From assembly GCA_034698045.1 (NCBI GenBank), contig JAQGAU010000052.1:1-48551 (forward strand): 48,551 nucleotides of DNA. Reading direction: 5' to 3'. Shown here piece after piece: positions 11,489-21,398 of this stretch. Origin of the DNA: Paramacrobiotus richtersi. Lineage: Eukaryota > Tardigrada > Eutardigrada > Parachela > Macrobiotidae. How positions within the stretch are numbered: the stretch's first letter is position 1; every line of letters starts with the position of its first letter. The translations under genes and the position numbers were made by a program. Under the pieces are notes generated by a model. It had not been told where the DNA came from and did no database searches. It saw only the letters and a program-made list of their open reading frames with translations.

Positions 11489-11936
11489 CACGCCGTGCTG
11501 TACGAGTACGAAAGAGTGACAATATGGATGTCTTTTTGCGTACATCATTCGGTTGATATTGTAGCATCAGATCTGGCTTGTTGCTTACTGTACTAAATTC
11601 CGGATGACTGGGGTTAAAACGGCAGTTCTGAACCTGGTCTCCGTCTTTCGCGCATGTTTCTTTGTGGAGCAAATCTAACCCTCCGCGTGGAATACCGGCT
11701 GCTCACGATTCTTTTCTATAAAATGTGCAGATTAAACGCCCTTTGTGTACACACGGTTTTGGGTATGTGTACCCGTCGAACTTTCTCAGCATTTTAACTA
11801 TGGTAGTGCACTCACCAGCACGGACGCATCCAAAAAGAACATGTGTTAAGTTCAGAATGTACGTCCTGTGTGCTGTGGCAATCTGGTTATGTGCACTTAA
11901 ATACCTGTAGCAGTACAGTACCTCGGAAGATGACAT
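11424..11936 (-). CDS. Candidate two-exon antisense gene, unknown product
   Basis: Exon 1 11936-11816 and exon 2 11698-11424 join in phase 1 across a donor GTGAGT and acceptor GTGAGCAG, giving 131 codons. Exon 1 contains a hydrophobic stretch (YILNLTHVLFGCVRA), exon 2 a Cys-containing segment (LLHKETCAKDGDQVQNCRF). The 3' end would overlap F-box exon 5 on the other strand by 65 bases. Another donor (ACA|GTAAGC near 11598) could shorten the overlap. Weak model. Confidence 0.25.
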
Positions 11937-11939
11937 TGA

Positions 11940-12430
11940 TACAGGTCAATGATGAAAATTAATGTATTTGGGAAAGATAAGTCATCAATCCGCCAGTTTC
12001 CATAGCTAGGTGCTTTGCTAATTCTCCGGGAAGGCTACAGAGATTTCTCATATGCTACTCTTTCCATACTTCCGGGAAGTTGCCGGAATAGTGCTAAGAT
12101 TAAAGCTGTTTTGCGTTTAGCTTGCGGTAAGGTACGTAGCTGACAAACACCAAGAGAAAGCCATGGTATACGGAAATTGTTACAAACTTTCACTCTGCTC
12201 TGGTTTACCAGTGTGGATTTGTGGTGAAAGAAAAATGCTATGAATTAGCCCTAGTACAAGTATTCACAGACCGGAAGTGTGTACTACTTCGTAATATTTG
12301 TTTACGAATTGTGGCGCCATTTGGCTTAGTTCCACGTTGGATTATTTATGAGTAACACCGCCAGTATCACCACACGATAAAAGTTCATGCCACTGAATCA
12401 CTGATTACTTTGAATTTACCCAACCTTTGT
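11940..12430. other. Intergenic, no supported gene
   Basis: I find no coding signal. The right end begins to match the upstream regions of the other array copies (for example CGTTGG followed by CGCCAGTA in 12330-12370 and at 40655-40695). Confidence 0.4.
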
Positions 12431-12439
12431 TGTCACGTA

Positions 12440-12792
12440 CGATCTAAACTGAGCAAACGTACCGAATAAGCTGAACAAACAGCGGCATCCTATGTGTGCA
12501 AGACCAATAAAGACCTCTGGACTGCATGGAAACGGGTCCCCAGACAAGTCTGTTTGAAGAGGATTAACGATAAGATTGTTGTTTCATAACAACATTTTAG
12601 TAAAGCGTGGCCCTTGTATTTAATCAAATGATTTGGTGGCAACCATATTCTCCCCACGATTATACCACCTTCATTTGTTAATCACAGAACTGTTGACATA
12701 GATATTTACCGCACCTGTAAACCAACGCTGAAGAACAGCAGTCCACACGGACTGCAGCGATTACACAATCGCTGCTTTAGTGCCCGCTCAAA
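12440..12792 (+). promoter_or_regulatory. Upstream region of array copy 1, conserved between copies
   Basis: This stretch matches the segment upstream of copy 3 (30770-31108): ACTGAGCAAACGTA, GAACAAACAGCG, CAATAAAGACC, GGACTGCATGGAAACGG and GATAAGAT occur in the same order. More diverged versions precede copies 4, 5 and 7. The conservation shows that the duplicated unit includes the promoter. No clear TATA box is assigned. Confidence 0.45.
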
Positions 12793-15700
12793 ATGGTAGA
12801 ATTTCAGGTTGCTGTGCTATGGTTGGCAGTCAATTCAGTTGGATACAGTACGTGCTATTTGGAGGTGCCGCATCCTACATGCTCTTACGGTTTCAACGCT
12901 ATCGGTTTACTCCTTATCCCAAATGTTCTTTCGTGCGAAGCGGTTGATTTAGATATACCCTACTTCTTTAGCGTTAATCTGATCCCCTCCAACGTCACTG
13001 AGATCAGGCTGAGCTGCCCCGGTGCTTCAAAGCAAAATCAATGCAATATGATGCGAAGAGATGTACAACCACTGCCGTACCGAAATAAGTTGGTAACGAT
13101 TCTTCTCCATGGATTCAAAACAGATAAAGAACAACTAGTACAACCAAGCAGATCACGAATTCCAGTACCCCAATTCTTGAACAACGTAAAGCACAGGATA
13201 AAGAATCTGTTTATTCATTACTCCAAGATCGGCTATCTAGATGGCGAATTTTTGCGCGGATTTCGGTCCTTAGAAGGGCTCCAGTTGATTGATAACGATA
13301 TTCTTAGCGTTGATGTCGAGTCATTTCAGTTTCTAATGGACCCTCTAGTTCCTACGCCCAGCGCTGCACTGGATGTACCACGTTCGAACCTGTACCATGT
13401 CAGTCTACGGGGTAACAATCTGCAGGATCTCGACTGGGCTGTATTCAGACCGTTAGCGCATACAAGGGTACGTGCCGTATTTTGCTTGTTGTTACAATTT
13501 TTTTTTGCGCTTTATACTGGAACCGATTCAGTTTAGCCATTCATAGTATACTAATTTGGTACTCTGCAGTTTGCAGTAATGACCTAATTACCGCACACAG
13601 TACGACTAACTTATGTTCCTAGTTCCGCAGCAGCGGCCCGGCACGGGAAACACTGACCGTAGCTTAATAATTAAGCGCGTTTCGAAGTGCAGCAGCATCT
13701 GTTTTTAAAACATCATGAATCTATCAAAAGCCGATCGAGTCAGTGTCTCTGTTAATCAGAATGTATTCCTGACCATTTGGTGAACATTATACCCTCAACT
13801 TTGGGAATTATATATTCCACGAATAACTTAAATTTGATTTCTGATTCATTCGATTCTCCAATATACCACAAGTTTCAACTATGTAAAATGAGGAAATTTC
13901 AAAGCGGTACTGAGTTCACTGTCCGTTGTGGAACCATACGCTAGGTCTTGACTTCTTTGCCATGTGGATCCCTTACTGCTGAGCGTATTCAGCCATTGTT
14001 ACTGTTTTCAGCAAACTTCGTTCCCATACAGCGTTGGTGTTCAAACTTCTGCTTCACACCAAGTAGATGCCGTGCATTCACAAGACCCGTGCACCACAGT
14101 AGCGAAAACCGCACTACTTGGATGATGCCGGGTTAACAGCTTTCTTATGTAATTGACAAACAATGTCAAACATACTTTCGCCGAACGGTCCACGGTTAAG
14201 TTAATAAATATGTTGGGATTTCTTCTAGAGTTTTATCGATATCTCAGACCAACAACCGGGGTTATGCTCATTTCGTCGAACCGGTCAGCCGTTCTCGATG
14301 ACCTTAACCGGTTTGCTTATCTACGGAAACAGCATCCGTGAAATTCCGGCCGCAGTGTTGGATACCATGGCGCTTTCCATTGGCGGTTTGTTTCATGCGG
14401 TGGATAACCTAATGTGCTCATCTCTGCCCAGCGGAGACTGTTCATGCTGCGAAATGGTGAACCTGATGAAATGGATGGAAAGAAATACTAAGAACGATTC
14501 TCGGTGGGCAACTCGCTCGGCGCTGTTTTCCTGTGGCACCGGTTCCAGTCGCTTAACACACGACTCACCGTTTCCCCTGGCAATGTTTAAACAATGTATG
14601 TATGTCTTGAAGTACGTTTTTTACGCATACAGTAAATCTGTACGCATAAATTGTGAAAGGTGCATCATACGGCACACAGATGACTGTTCTATTTGTATTT
14701 GTTTCACAGTAATATTTCCTGAAAACGTATGCATTTCAATATACATACTGTATGTACGTAATTTCAAAAGAAATCCAGGTACGTACATCGGTCGTCTGGG
14801 ACCCTCTAGCTCACAGCGACAACCAGAGAGTCAGCCGAATATTGTTGTGGTGAACGATTGTGTGTAGTACAATCGTTCGTTAAGAAACAGGTGACCATTT
14901 TCTGTTACTTTTTAAGAAAAGGCTTTTCTGATTGCGTTCTAGTCTTTGAGCTCGAGGCCAACATTACAGTATCATAAAACGGTGGATTTGCGTCCTTTTG
15001 ATTTGTGTGAGTTTTATAAGAAATTTGCTCTTGGTTCATTCGTGATTCTATCCTGATAAGATGATGCTGCCAACCAAAACCAATTTCAAGCAAAATTTAA
15101 TTAAAACAGTCGGTTTAAAAGAACCCATCACTTTAGCGATGTCTTGGCGGACCGCACACGCTCAACTTTCAATATACAGACTCACAATTGTTAGTAGGAT
15201 GCAACTTCTTCAAAACTGGAAAGTCATAATCGTGAAAAAAGCTAATGCTTTGCCTCCCGAATAGTCAATTCATCTTTTGGTTCTGAGTACGTGTTTCTCT
15301 TCTTCGCAGGCCCGGAAGCGCAGGCCACAAGGGGAGATTCCCGCGCCGCTCTTGTTATACGCCACAGTCTCTTCGCGTCGAATGCTCACTCGGCCGCTTC
15401 GAACTTCCCAGCTCTGTTCGGATGACAACCGATGCCAGTGCCATAATCTTTGTGAGCGATGGCCGACGTCAGTGTGACAACATTCTCTACGACCTTCACC
15501 ACAAAGTATTGGAGATGGCTGGTGTACCCGCAAAAGCGCGTAATGCCGACAACGAGGCCGTGCAAATCGCGTGCCAAGACGGAACGCTCCTAGTTAATGA
15601 GGAGAATCCCGATGCAACTACAGCCAACAAGATTTCCTTCCAAGCTGACTCAAGTCTTACCTGCCACGGCCATTTGCACGAATTTTCAGATTTTGTTTAT

Positions 15701-16162
15701 GCACTGCCCCAGAACAGTCCAGGAAACGGTGAATCTTTTGCCATACTATCCATCGACAACTGGCTTAGCGATTTTCTCATTCGCACGGATGCTGAACCGC
15801 TAGTAGTAAACTGCACAGCAGGTGTACTGACCAGCTCGGAAAAAAATGTAACGCAGTCCCAAGCCATTGCTCTGCTCATTTACACGGACAACAGTTTTGA
15901 CTGTCGCACGGTGTTGAGGAGTGTGCATTGGCATATTCTGGATCAGGACATGGTGGAGGTTGGGGGCTATGCGTACGCTGATCGAGAAGATGCCGTTGTG
16001 GCTGTTGTGCAGCACGGAGTGACCGTCATCTCCGAAGACCAGCCGAACAAATCCACAAAGCGGAATCTGAAGTATTACTCCGCTCCCAATCGACTCAGTC
16101 GCAACAAATTCCAAAAACTAGCACATTTACTGCAGAGCTTTTTCGGAAGTGGTGCAGGTTGA
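12793..16162 (+). CDS. Array copy 1: secreted LRR / triple-Cys-repeat protein, 606 aa
   Basis: Exons: A 12793-13467, B 14289-14595, C 15324-16162. Exon A gives a signal peptide (MVEFQVAVLWLAVNSVGYS), a Cys-containing LRR N-terminal cap ending in SNVTEIRLSC, and LRRs (SLEGLQLIDNDILSVD, LYHVSLRGNNLQDLDW). Exon B has a last LRR (LLIYGNSIREIP) and an LRR C-terminal-type cap (CSSLPSGDCSCCEMVNLMKW). Exon C holds three repeats with C-x29-C spacing and a basic tail (NKSTKRNLKYYSAPN). The acceptor used by the other copies would be at 15309, which shifts the frame here; a second AG 14 bases downstream (exon start 15324) restores it, so the gene may be intact. Junction phases are 0 and 1. No membrane anchor is seen. 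Confidence 0.75.
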
Positions 16163-18184
16163 ATGGCACCGCGCCAATGTTTTAAGAGCCGATACACGAC
16201 ACCCGACGGATGCCAAACAACAGACGTGACAAAATTAACTAATTAAGAACCATACTGACTTTGAACCAGCTGTATTTTGTATCGGACGCGAGTTTCGTAG
16301 ACGTAACTAAGACGTTTGTACTCGGGTACTTCACTGAGACTGGCAAACAAAGCAGGATGAACCATAACCGGCAGCCTTTCAATCGTTCTGTCATAGAGCA
16401 CTCTCATCATCATCATGCTAGAGGTGGCATTAGAGATAATCGAAAACAATGCTGGTCAATTCAGTAAACATGAAAACAAATTAAGAGAAAGTTACAAATA
16501 GCGTTACGGACGCAGTAGCAAGATCTCCCCAATGCGTGCACGATGAATGTTACACAGAGCTCCCTTTAAATAATCACAGTAAATAAAAGGAATCCTGTTT
16601 GATGGAGGAAGAGGAAGACGTTTCTCGTAAGCATCTCACCAGAGTTTTCTGCTAGGCCATCCTCTCCTACATTTCTTTCGGAACTCAGTCTCTTGTTCAG
16701 TTTTTGCCTGCGTACAGGAAGAACGCCGTCATTCGAACAGCGCACACTGCTAACTTTCAGCCTTCGTATTGCGTTTCGCGTATTCTTATTACTTCACGAG
16801 GCGTATTACTCCATCTCTCAGTTTCAGTCGCGAAGTTATGACGGCCGGTAAGAACTTTCATCGATTGTTTGCTTAATCATGCGGTCGCAATGTCCAGATA
16901 TAAAAGATCCATATAAACGGTACATGCTGAAATACAAACATCAAACCAGCTGCCTTCCGCAACACAACATTTGACCGCACGTAATTAGTAATTTTATTGG
17001 GTGAGCGTATAAAAGGCTTTTGTCATCCATTTACATTTTACACCCACTAAGCAGTGTAGCCATTTATGAACTGACTGCAGCCATTAGCAATTATAATACA
17101 GAGAGATCACCTTGTCCCAGTTCATTTATTGATATATGTATCGGTGACCTTACCGGATTTGTTGCTAAAAATCCCGCAACTACGGTTGCGGTCAGAAGTT
17201 GTAAGCTGTTAAAGTTGCTAAGTTTTCCGAAGAATACGGCATACTTATTAACATGGGAAAGTCTGTCGTAATGATAATAAAGGTACAATCCGGTATTGTA
17301 GTCGATTCTATGATATTTAAAACGATCCGATTGTGTTATTTGCTTTTAGCCTTCCATCTATTTTGTGTCTATTATTGGCTCTGCCGCGTATCTACTGCCG
17401 TAGAGCCATCATAGACCCTAGAGTTTTCGAGCAGAAATAATAAACACAGAAATACCCAAACGATGGCCTCAAGTGGCAACCCTGTGCTCGCGTTATTACC
17501 TTATCCGCGGCGACATCACACTGGAAGCACTGGGCCCATTCTGGCAGTGGGAGGTGCATTGTCATCTGCGTTTTGACGAAATTCTATAGTCGGGCAGCAA
17601 ATGTCTGTGTGGGATACCGATTTGAAAACTACATACAGCTTTCCGTTGTCGAACGGCTTTCAACTGGAGCTTTCAGACTTACTACTAGTGATCGATGCTA
17701 TCGATAGCGTGCCCGGAGCTCAAAATTGTAACTGCCACCTAGGCGGGCGATGTCTATGGCCTGTCGGAGGTCGGTGACGCTCTTGTGAGGCGAAATATTT
17801 TACAAAACGTTCAGCGCATAGGAATAGCCCGTCGCTGCGCTCCGGGCAAATGAAGTAGAAGTGATCAGACAAAGAACGAGAGCTATGTTGTTAGTATTGG
17901 TTCTTCGAACTGACAGTAAAAGGTCACGAATCACCACTGGATAGAACTGCCGTTGCCAAGTGATCGTTCTAATTTTAATTATGCAAGTACTCACTTCAGG
18001 CTGCTAGCATCAATATACATTACCGGCGCTCCGCCACATTGTAACGGAATTTGCACGGGTTCGGTCGCGAATCGCGATTAATATTCGCTTGTACGTATAG
18101 TAATTCTTTTGCGACATAAGTGTCTTCAGGAGTGTAATAAGGTCCTTGAAAACAGTGGAACGCCGTTGTTCTCAAGACTATAAA
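16163..18184. other. 3' flank of copy 1 and intergenic DNA with weak coding remnants
   Basis: The first 60 bases contain the shared 3' motif GGATGCCAAACA (16208-16219). The rest has no confident gene. At 17460-17780 two neighbouring plus frames read protein-like (ITLEALGPFWQWEVHCHL, then GFQLELSDLLLVIDAID) but are broken by TAG and a frame change, so a decayed gene is possible. On the minus strand 17288-17150 ends in a good donor (CCG|GTAAGG) after LQLLTATVVAGFLATNP. Neither is called as a gene. Confidence 0.35.
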
Positions 18185-19393
18185 ATGAAGAATCGTCGAA
18201 TGCCGCTGTGCACCATTGTCCCGTCTTGCATGGTGATTTGTTCGTTATTCTGCGTATCCGAACTATGCAGTCCGGTGCCTCAAATGGATGCTAAGATTTT
18301 GGGTAAGTCGACAAGTCTGCGGTCGAGTAAAGGTATCTAATTAAATGCTCTGCAAGATTGAGCTTTTTGTCGTAATATTTAACGCCTCTTTACCTGTCTT
18401 GCAGCGCTCCGCAGAGCCTTACAAGCCGCCGAACAAACTAGTGTCGAAGGAAGAATCGTCTTCAGCTTGGACGGAGCCCCTATGCCGTTTGCCGGGCCTG
18501 CACCAACATGCAAGGGACCAGCCCAGCCATTAACTCTGATCAGAACAAGACTTGGACGAACGGCAGTTTTTGGTTGTCCTTTACGCAATTGCCCCTGCCA
18601 TAACACTACATGTCCGGATTTTGACGCACTGCTGTGGCACCATAAGGGTCATCTTGTGCGCGAAGTGCCTGGTGAAGGAGATCCTTCGTCATTTGTCTAC
18701 CGCCAAACCAGGACATCCACGACTGCTTACATGCACATCCACAACGTAACGTTTAACGCTGTGGGAAGCGTGTACTGCCACTGTCTGTGGAGGAACGACA
18801 CTGGTCGTGAATGCGTAAATCAGGCATACCGGCTGACGTAAGCGAGTGCACTTCGGCGAGTGCACTTAGTGTACATAGTCTGCCATTTATCATCACATAA
18901 TCTGTCATTTCATTTAGTTACCGTTTTCGTGCATTGATATGTGTTCTTATAACGGCATAATTGTAGGGCGATACCCTTGTAGTCCAACTGCAGTACCACA
19001 GTATACGAGCCATTCTAACGAAAAATATATCTTAGGCCCCTTTTAACTCCAGCCGATGTGTTCCAATCACCGGTCATGAACGTGACCCACCGAGCAGGAA
19101 CTAACATAACCCTGTTTTCAAAGCTCCGCATCCGGATGACAGAGCACACAAGCCACCGCTACATCGTCCGCTACAATCGACGCATTATCTTTGCTCAAAC
19201 GTCGCATCCTTTGCGCGCTTTGCGTGTCGCCGTCTTTCCGGACGGCGGTGATCTTGAACTGAACGAAGATAATTTCAGCATGACGATGCCAAACCTACCG
19301 AAATTCTTCAGTGGACAGTTCGAAGTGTGGGTGCGACCGTACATGGAGGAGGACGAGTTTGTTGTGCAGACCATTAATCTGAAGCTCACCTAA
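18185..19393 (+). CDS. Secreted Ig-like domain protein, 302 aa, three exons
   Basis: Exons 18185-18302, 18405-18837 and 19036-19393 total 909 nt with consistent phases (1, 2). Splice sites are G|GTAAGT, CTTGCAG, AC|GTAAGC and ATCTTAG. The N-terminus is a signal peptide (basic MKNRRMP, then a hydrophobic stretch to about residue 28). Exon 2 has an Ig-like pattern: AVFGCPL, then LLWHH, then NVTFNAVGSVYCHC, plus extra cysteines. Exon 3 looks like a second Ig-like fold without the core cysteines (NITLFSKLRIRM, FFSGQFEVWV). It carries possible N-glycosylation sites (CHNTTC, MNVTH, TNITL). It is single copy here and unrelated to the flanking LRR array. Role unknown; recognition or adhesion is only a guess from the fold. 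Confidence 0.65.
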
Positions 19394-19738
19394 GCTTCTA
19401 ACGGGAACCGCGAAAGATGTGTTTCTTTTTAGTTTTCACAGTGGTGACTTCACACACAAGATTTGCATCCTGTAGAAGTATAGTAGACTGCATAGATTAC
19501 TAGCTCACAAGTCTTTCCGTCCTATGCGTCAAAAAACACCAAATTATATACCTTGTGAAGAGCGACGGCGGTGGCCAGTAATCAGGGAACCGTTAACCAG
19601 TATTCCATTGCTTACCCCAGCTAACAATGAGTTATTCTACGTACCGGCACACTGCCCGGACGTCCTGTTAAACCTGTGGTGTCAGATATTGATTTTGGTT
19701 CTTTCCTTTAGGTTTAACTTTGAATACTTAAGGAGTAT
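19394..19738. other. Intergenic, one weak ORF
   Basis: A plus-strand ORF from ATG 19524 (MRQKTPNYIPCEERRRWPV...) runs 83 codons to 19775 and has no recognised domain or splice support. I do not call it a gene. Confidence 0.3.
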
Positions 19739-20053
19739 CTATGTGCTCCTTTGTCGCTGCGACTTGAGCCAATAAAATAACAAATAAACTGTAAGCCAAA
19801 GCGGCAAGCAAGAAGGAAGTCCTATATACCCACCACGGTGGGCGTTGATTTGTTTCTCGCGCTCCAGGAGATAAAGCATCCACTTTAATAATGTCTGGAA
19901 GAGGGACTCATGGAAGGAATTGAAAGCCGATAACTCCTTGTTGAGCAGTTTTATTCGAGTTATTTCGGGAAGTTGACGTCCGTCGCTGACATTTTCTGCG
20001 TCAGTGACATTTGCCGGCTTCCTCCAGGGGCCCCACGCACAGTCAGATACCAT
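19739..20053 (-). CDS. Candidate minus-strand coding exon/ORF, unknown
   Basis: From ATG 20053 the frame is open for 104 codons. It begins MVSDCAWGPWRKPANVTD, then helical, leucine-rich sequence (LFQTLLKWMLYLLEREKQ), and a hydrophobic C-terminal part (LWLTVYLLFYWL). A donor GTATAT near 19829 could end the exon after HRG. No family is recognised and composition is the main support. Confidence 0.3.
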   Translation of the reverse strand: MVSDCAWGPWRKPANVTDAENVSDGRQLPEITRIKLLNKELSAFNSFHESLFQTLLKWMLYLLEREKQINAHRGGYIGLPSCLPLWLTVYLLFYWLKSQRQRST

Positions 20054-20527
20054 GTATGCAATCAATGTTACCCGCGCGGAGATTCATTGCATCTTTCCTG
20101 AGCGATGACTTCCTGCGCAAAGGCGCAAAAGCAGGCGTTTTTCCGGTTCCGCTACTTTTGACCGATCAAAATTTTATTTATTTCAATTTTATAGCTACTA
20201 ATAGGCGGACATAATAAGTAACCGGATATGTCTTCTTGAATCATGGACGTTTAAATGCGGAGGGTGCGGTGTGTACGGTTGTGTTTTCTTCTCCACTGAG
20301 AGATTTTGGAAACTATATATACAAACTGAGATATATTTTTTCATCGGTTGTTAACGTGTTTCTGAAAAGCGTTTCAAATATTTTCTTTAGTGCCTGTGTT
20401 TCTGCAGCTTGCTGGGCGAGGTAAGCGTGGCGTATACAGTACTAACCGTTCGATACACTGTCCAGAATTATACATCTACGCTGCTAAACATTTTTCCTGG
20501 GATGTAGAAACCATTGTGACCGCATAG

Positions 20528-20797
20528 TCAAAGACCTGCATCATCAATCGTGGGGATAGCATCAAATCTACCACCTCTGTAGACAACAATCTAGAAAAGT
20601 CGAATGACTGGACTAACTGGAAACCACCCGAGTCCGGCACCCTGACGATCGGAGGTCTCCTTGCGTACGTGATCATACCTGCAAATCCCATTGCGGCCAG
20701 TACAATTGTACTGGCCGCAATGGGATTTGTCAGTTATGAACTAATATGTGCTCAATGTGTCGGCTGTTTAGAAGTTTTGCAAAGCATAAGCTGTTAA
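20528..20797 (+). CDS. 3' terminal exon(s) of a membrane-protein gene with an internal palindrome
   Basis: The frame from 20528 (after acceptor ACCGCATAG) is open for 89 codons to TAA at 20795-20797; a polyadenylation signal AATAAA overlaps the stop (20796-20801). It begins SKTCIINRGDSIKSTTS, then TLTIGGLLAY, then ICAQCVGCLEVLQS. Positions 20665-20733 begin with a strong donor (GC|GTACGT), end in TTTGTCAG and are 69 bases (3n), so they can be read either as coding (about two transmembrane stretches) or as an intron; they hold the 48-base palindrome. Upstream exons are uncertain; a 13-base microexon (20406-20418, TTTCTGCAG before, GTAAGC after) is possible. Confidence 0.4.
   Translation, partial: SKTCIINRGDSIKSTTSVDNNLEKSNDWTNWKPPESGTLTIGGLLAYVIIPANPIAASTIVLAAMGFVSYELICAQCVGCLEVLQSISC
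20682..20729. repeat. Perfect 48-bp palindrome
   Basis: The left arm 20682-20705 (CAAATCCCATTGCGGCCAGT then ACAA) is exactly the reverse complement of 20706-20729, with no spacer. The next bases outward do not pair. It lies within the 69-base segment 20665-20733 that looks like a GT-AG intron. Confidence 0.95.
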
Positions 20798-21398
20798 TAA
20801 AACTGATATTTAATAGAACACTAACAAGCCCAATCAAGACTTTCATATTTTCGTTCTTGGTTTTCGTTGTCTGCATATTTCCTGTGTTTATCTGTTGATA
20901 TTAAGGCTATATTTAAATATAAGCTTCAAATTCATTAACATACCTGGACAAGTGTAGTGTATTGTCGTATACTCGAGAATGCGGTCAGTGAGTGACCGCA
21001 CTGTTGTACTTAGCAACTGGACTTGTGCTATTGTATCACTGTTTCTATAATATGTACTATTTAGTTGGTTATTATTGGCTCATCAGCGAGCGGTCGTATT
21101 TAATAAACACTATGCCGCCGCAATACATGACAACAAGACTGATTAAAAGTTTAGATTTACTTGATCTCTCTTTTTGATAGGATAGTTTAGCAGTAGGGTG
21201 GCACAAACTTTCAGGAATGGTTGCTTATGTTAATCTGTCCTTGTGAAGCTGTTTCTTGTGAATTGTTAATTTCACCTGCATACGCATATCTTAACGCCTA
21301 ATTGTAAGCTGTGAATAGTATTTAAATACTTTATGTGATATGTTAATTTGAACCAATAATTTTAGTCCTCCTTTTCATTATCTACCACGTTCGCAAAT
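20798..21398. other. AT-rich intergenic stretch
   Basis: This is a downstream flank of the gene ending at 20797 and upstream flank of the gene starting at 21399. No supported exon is seen. Confidence 0.4.

Noticed and set aside
20476-20691. Minus-strand ORF MGFAGMITYARRPP...
   Set aside because: The plus strand has an acceptor, longer protein-like frame, stop and overlapping AATAAA; the minus frame is the likely shadow.
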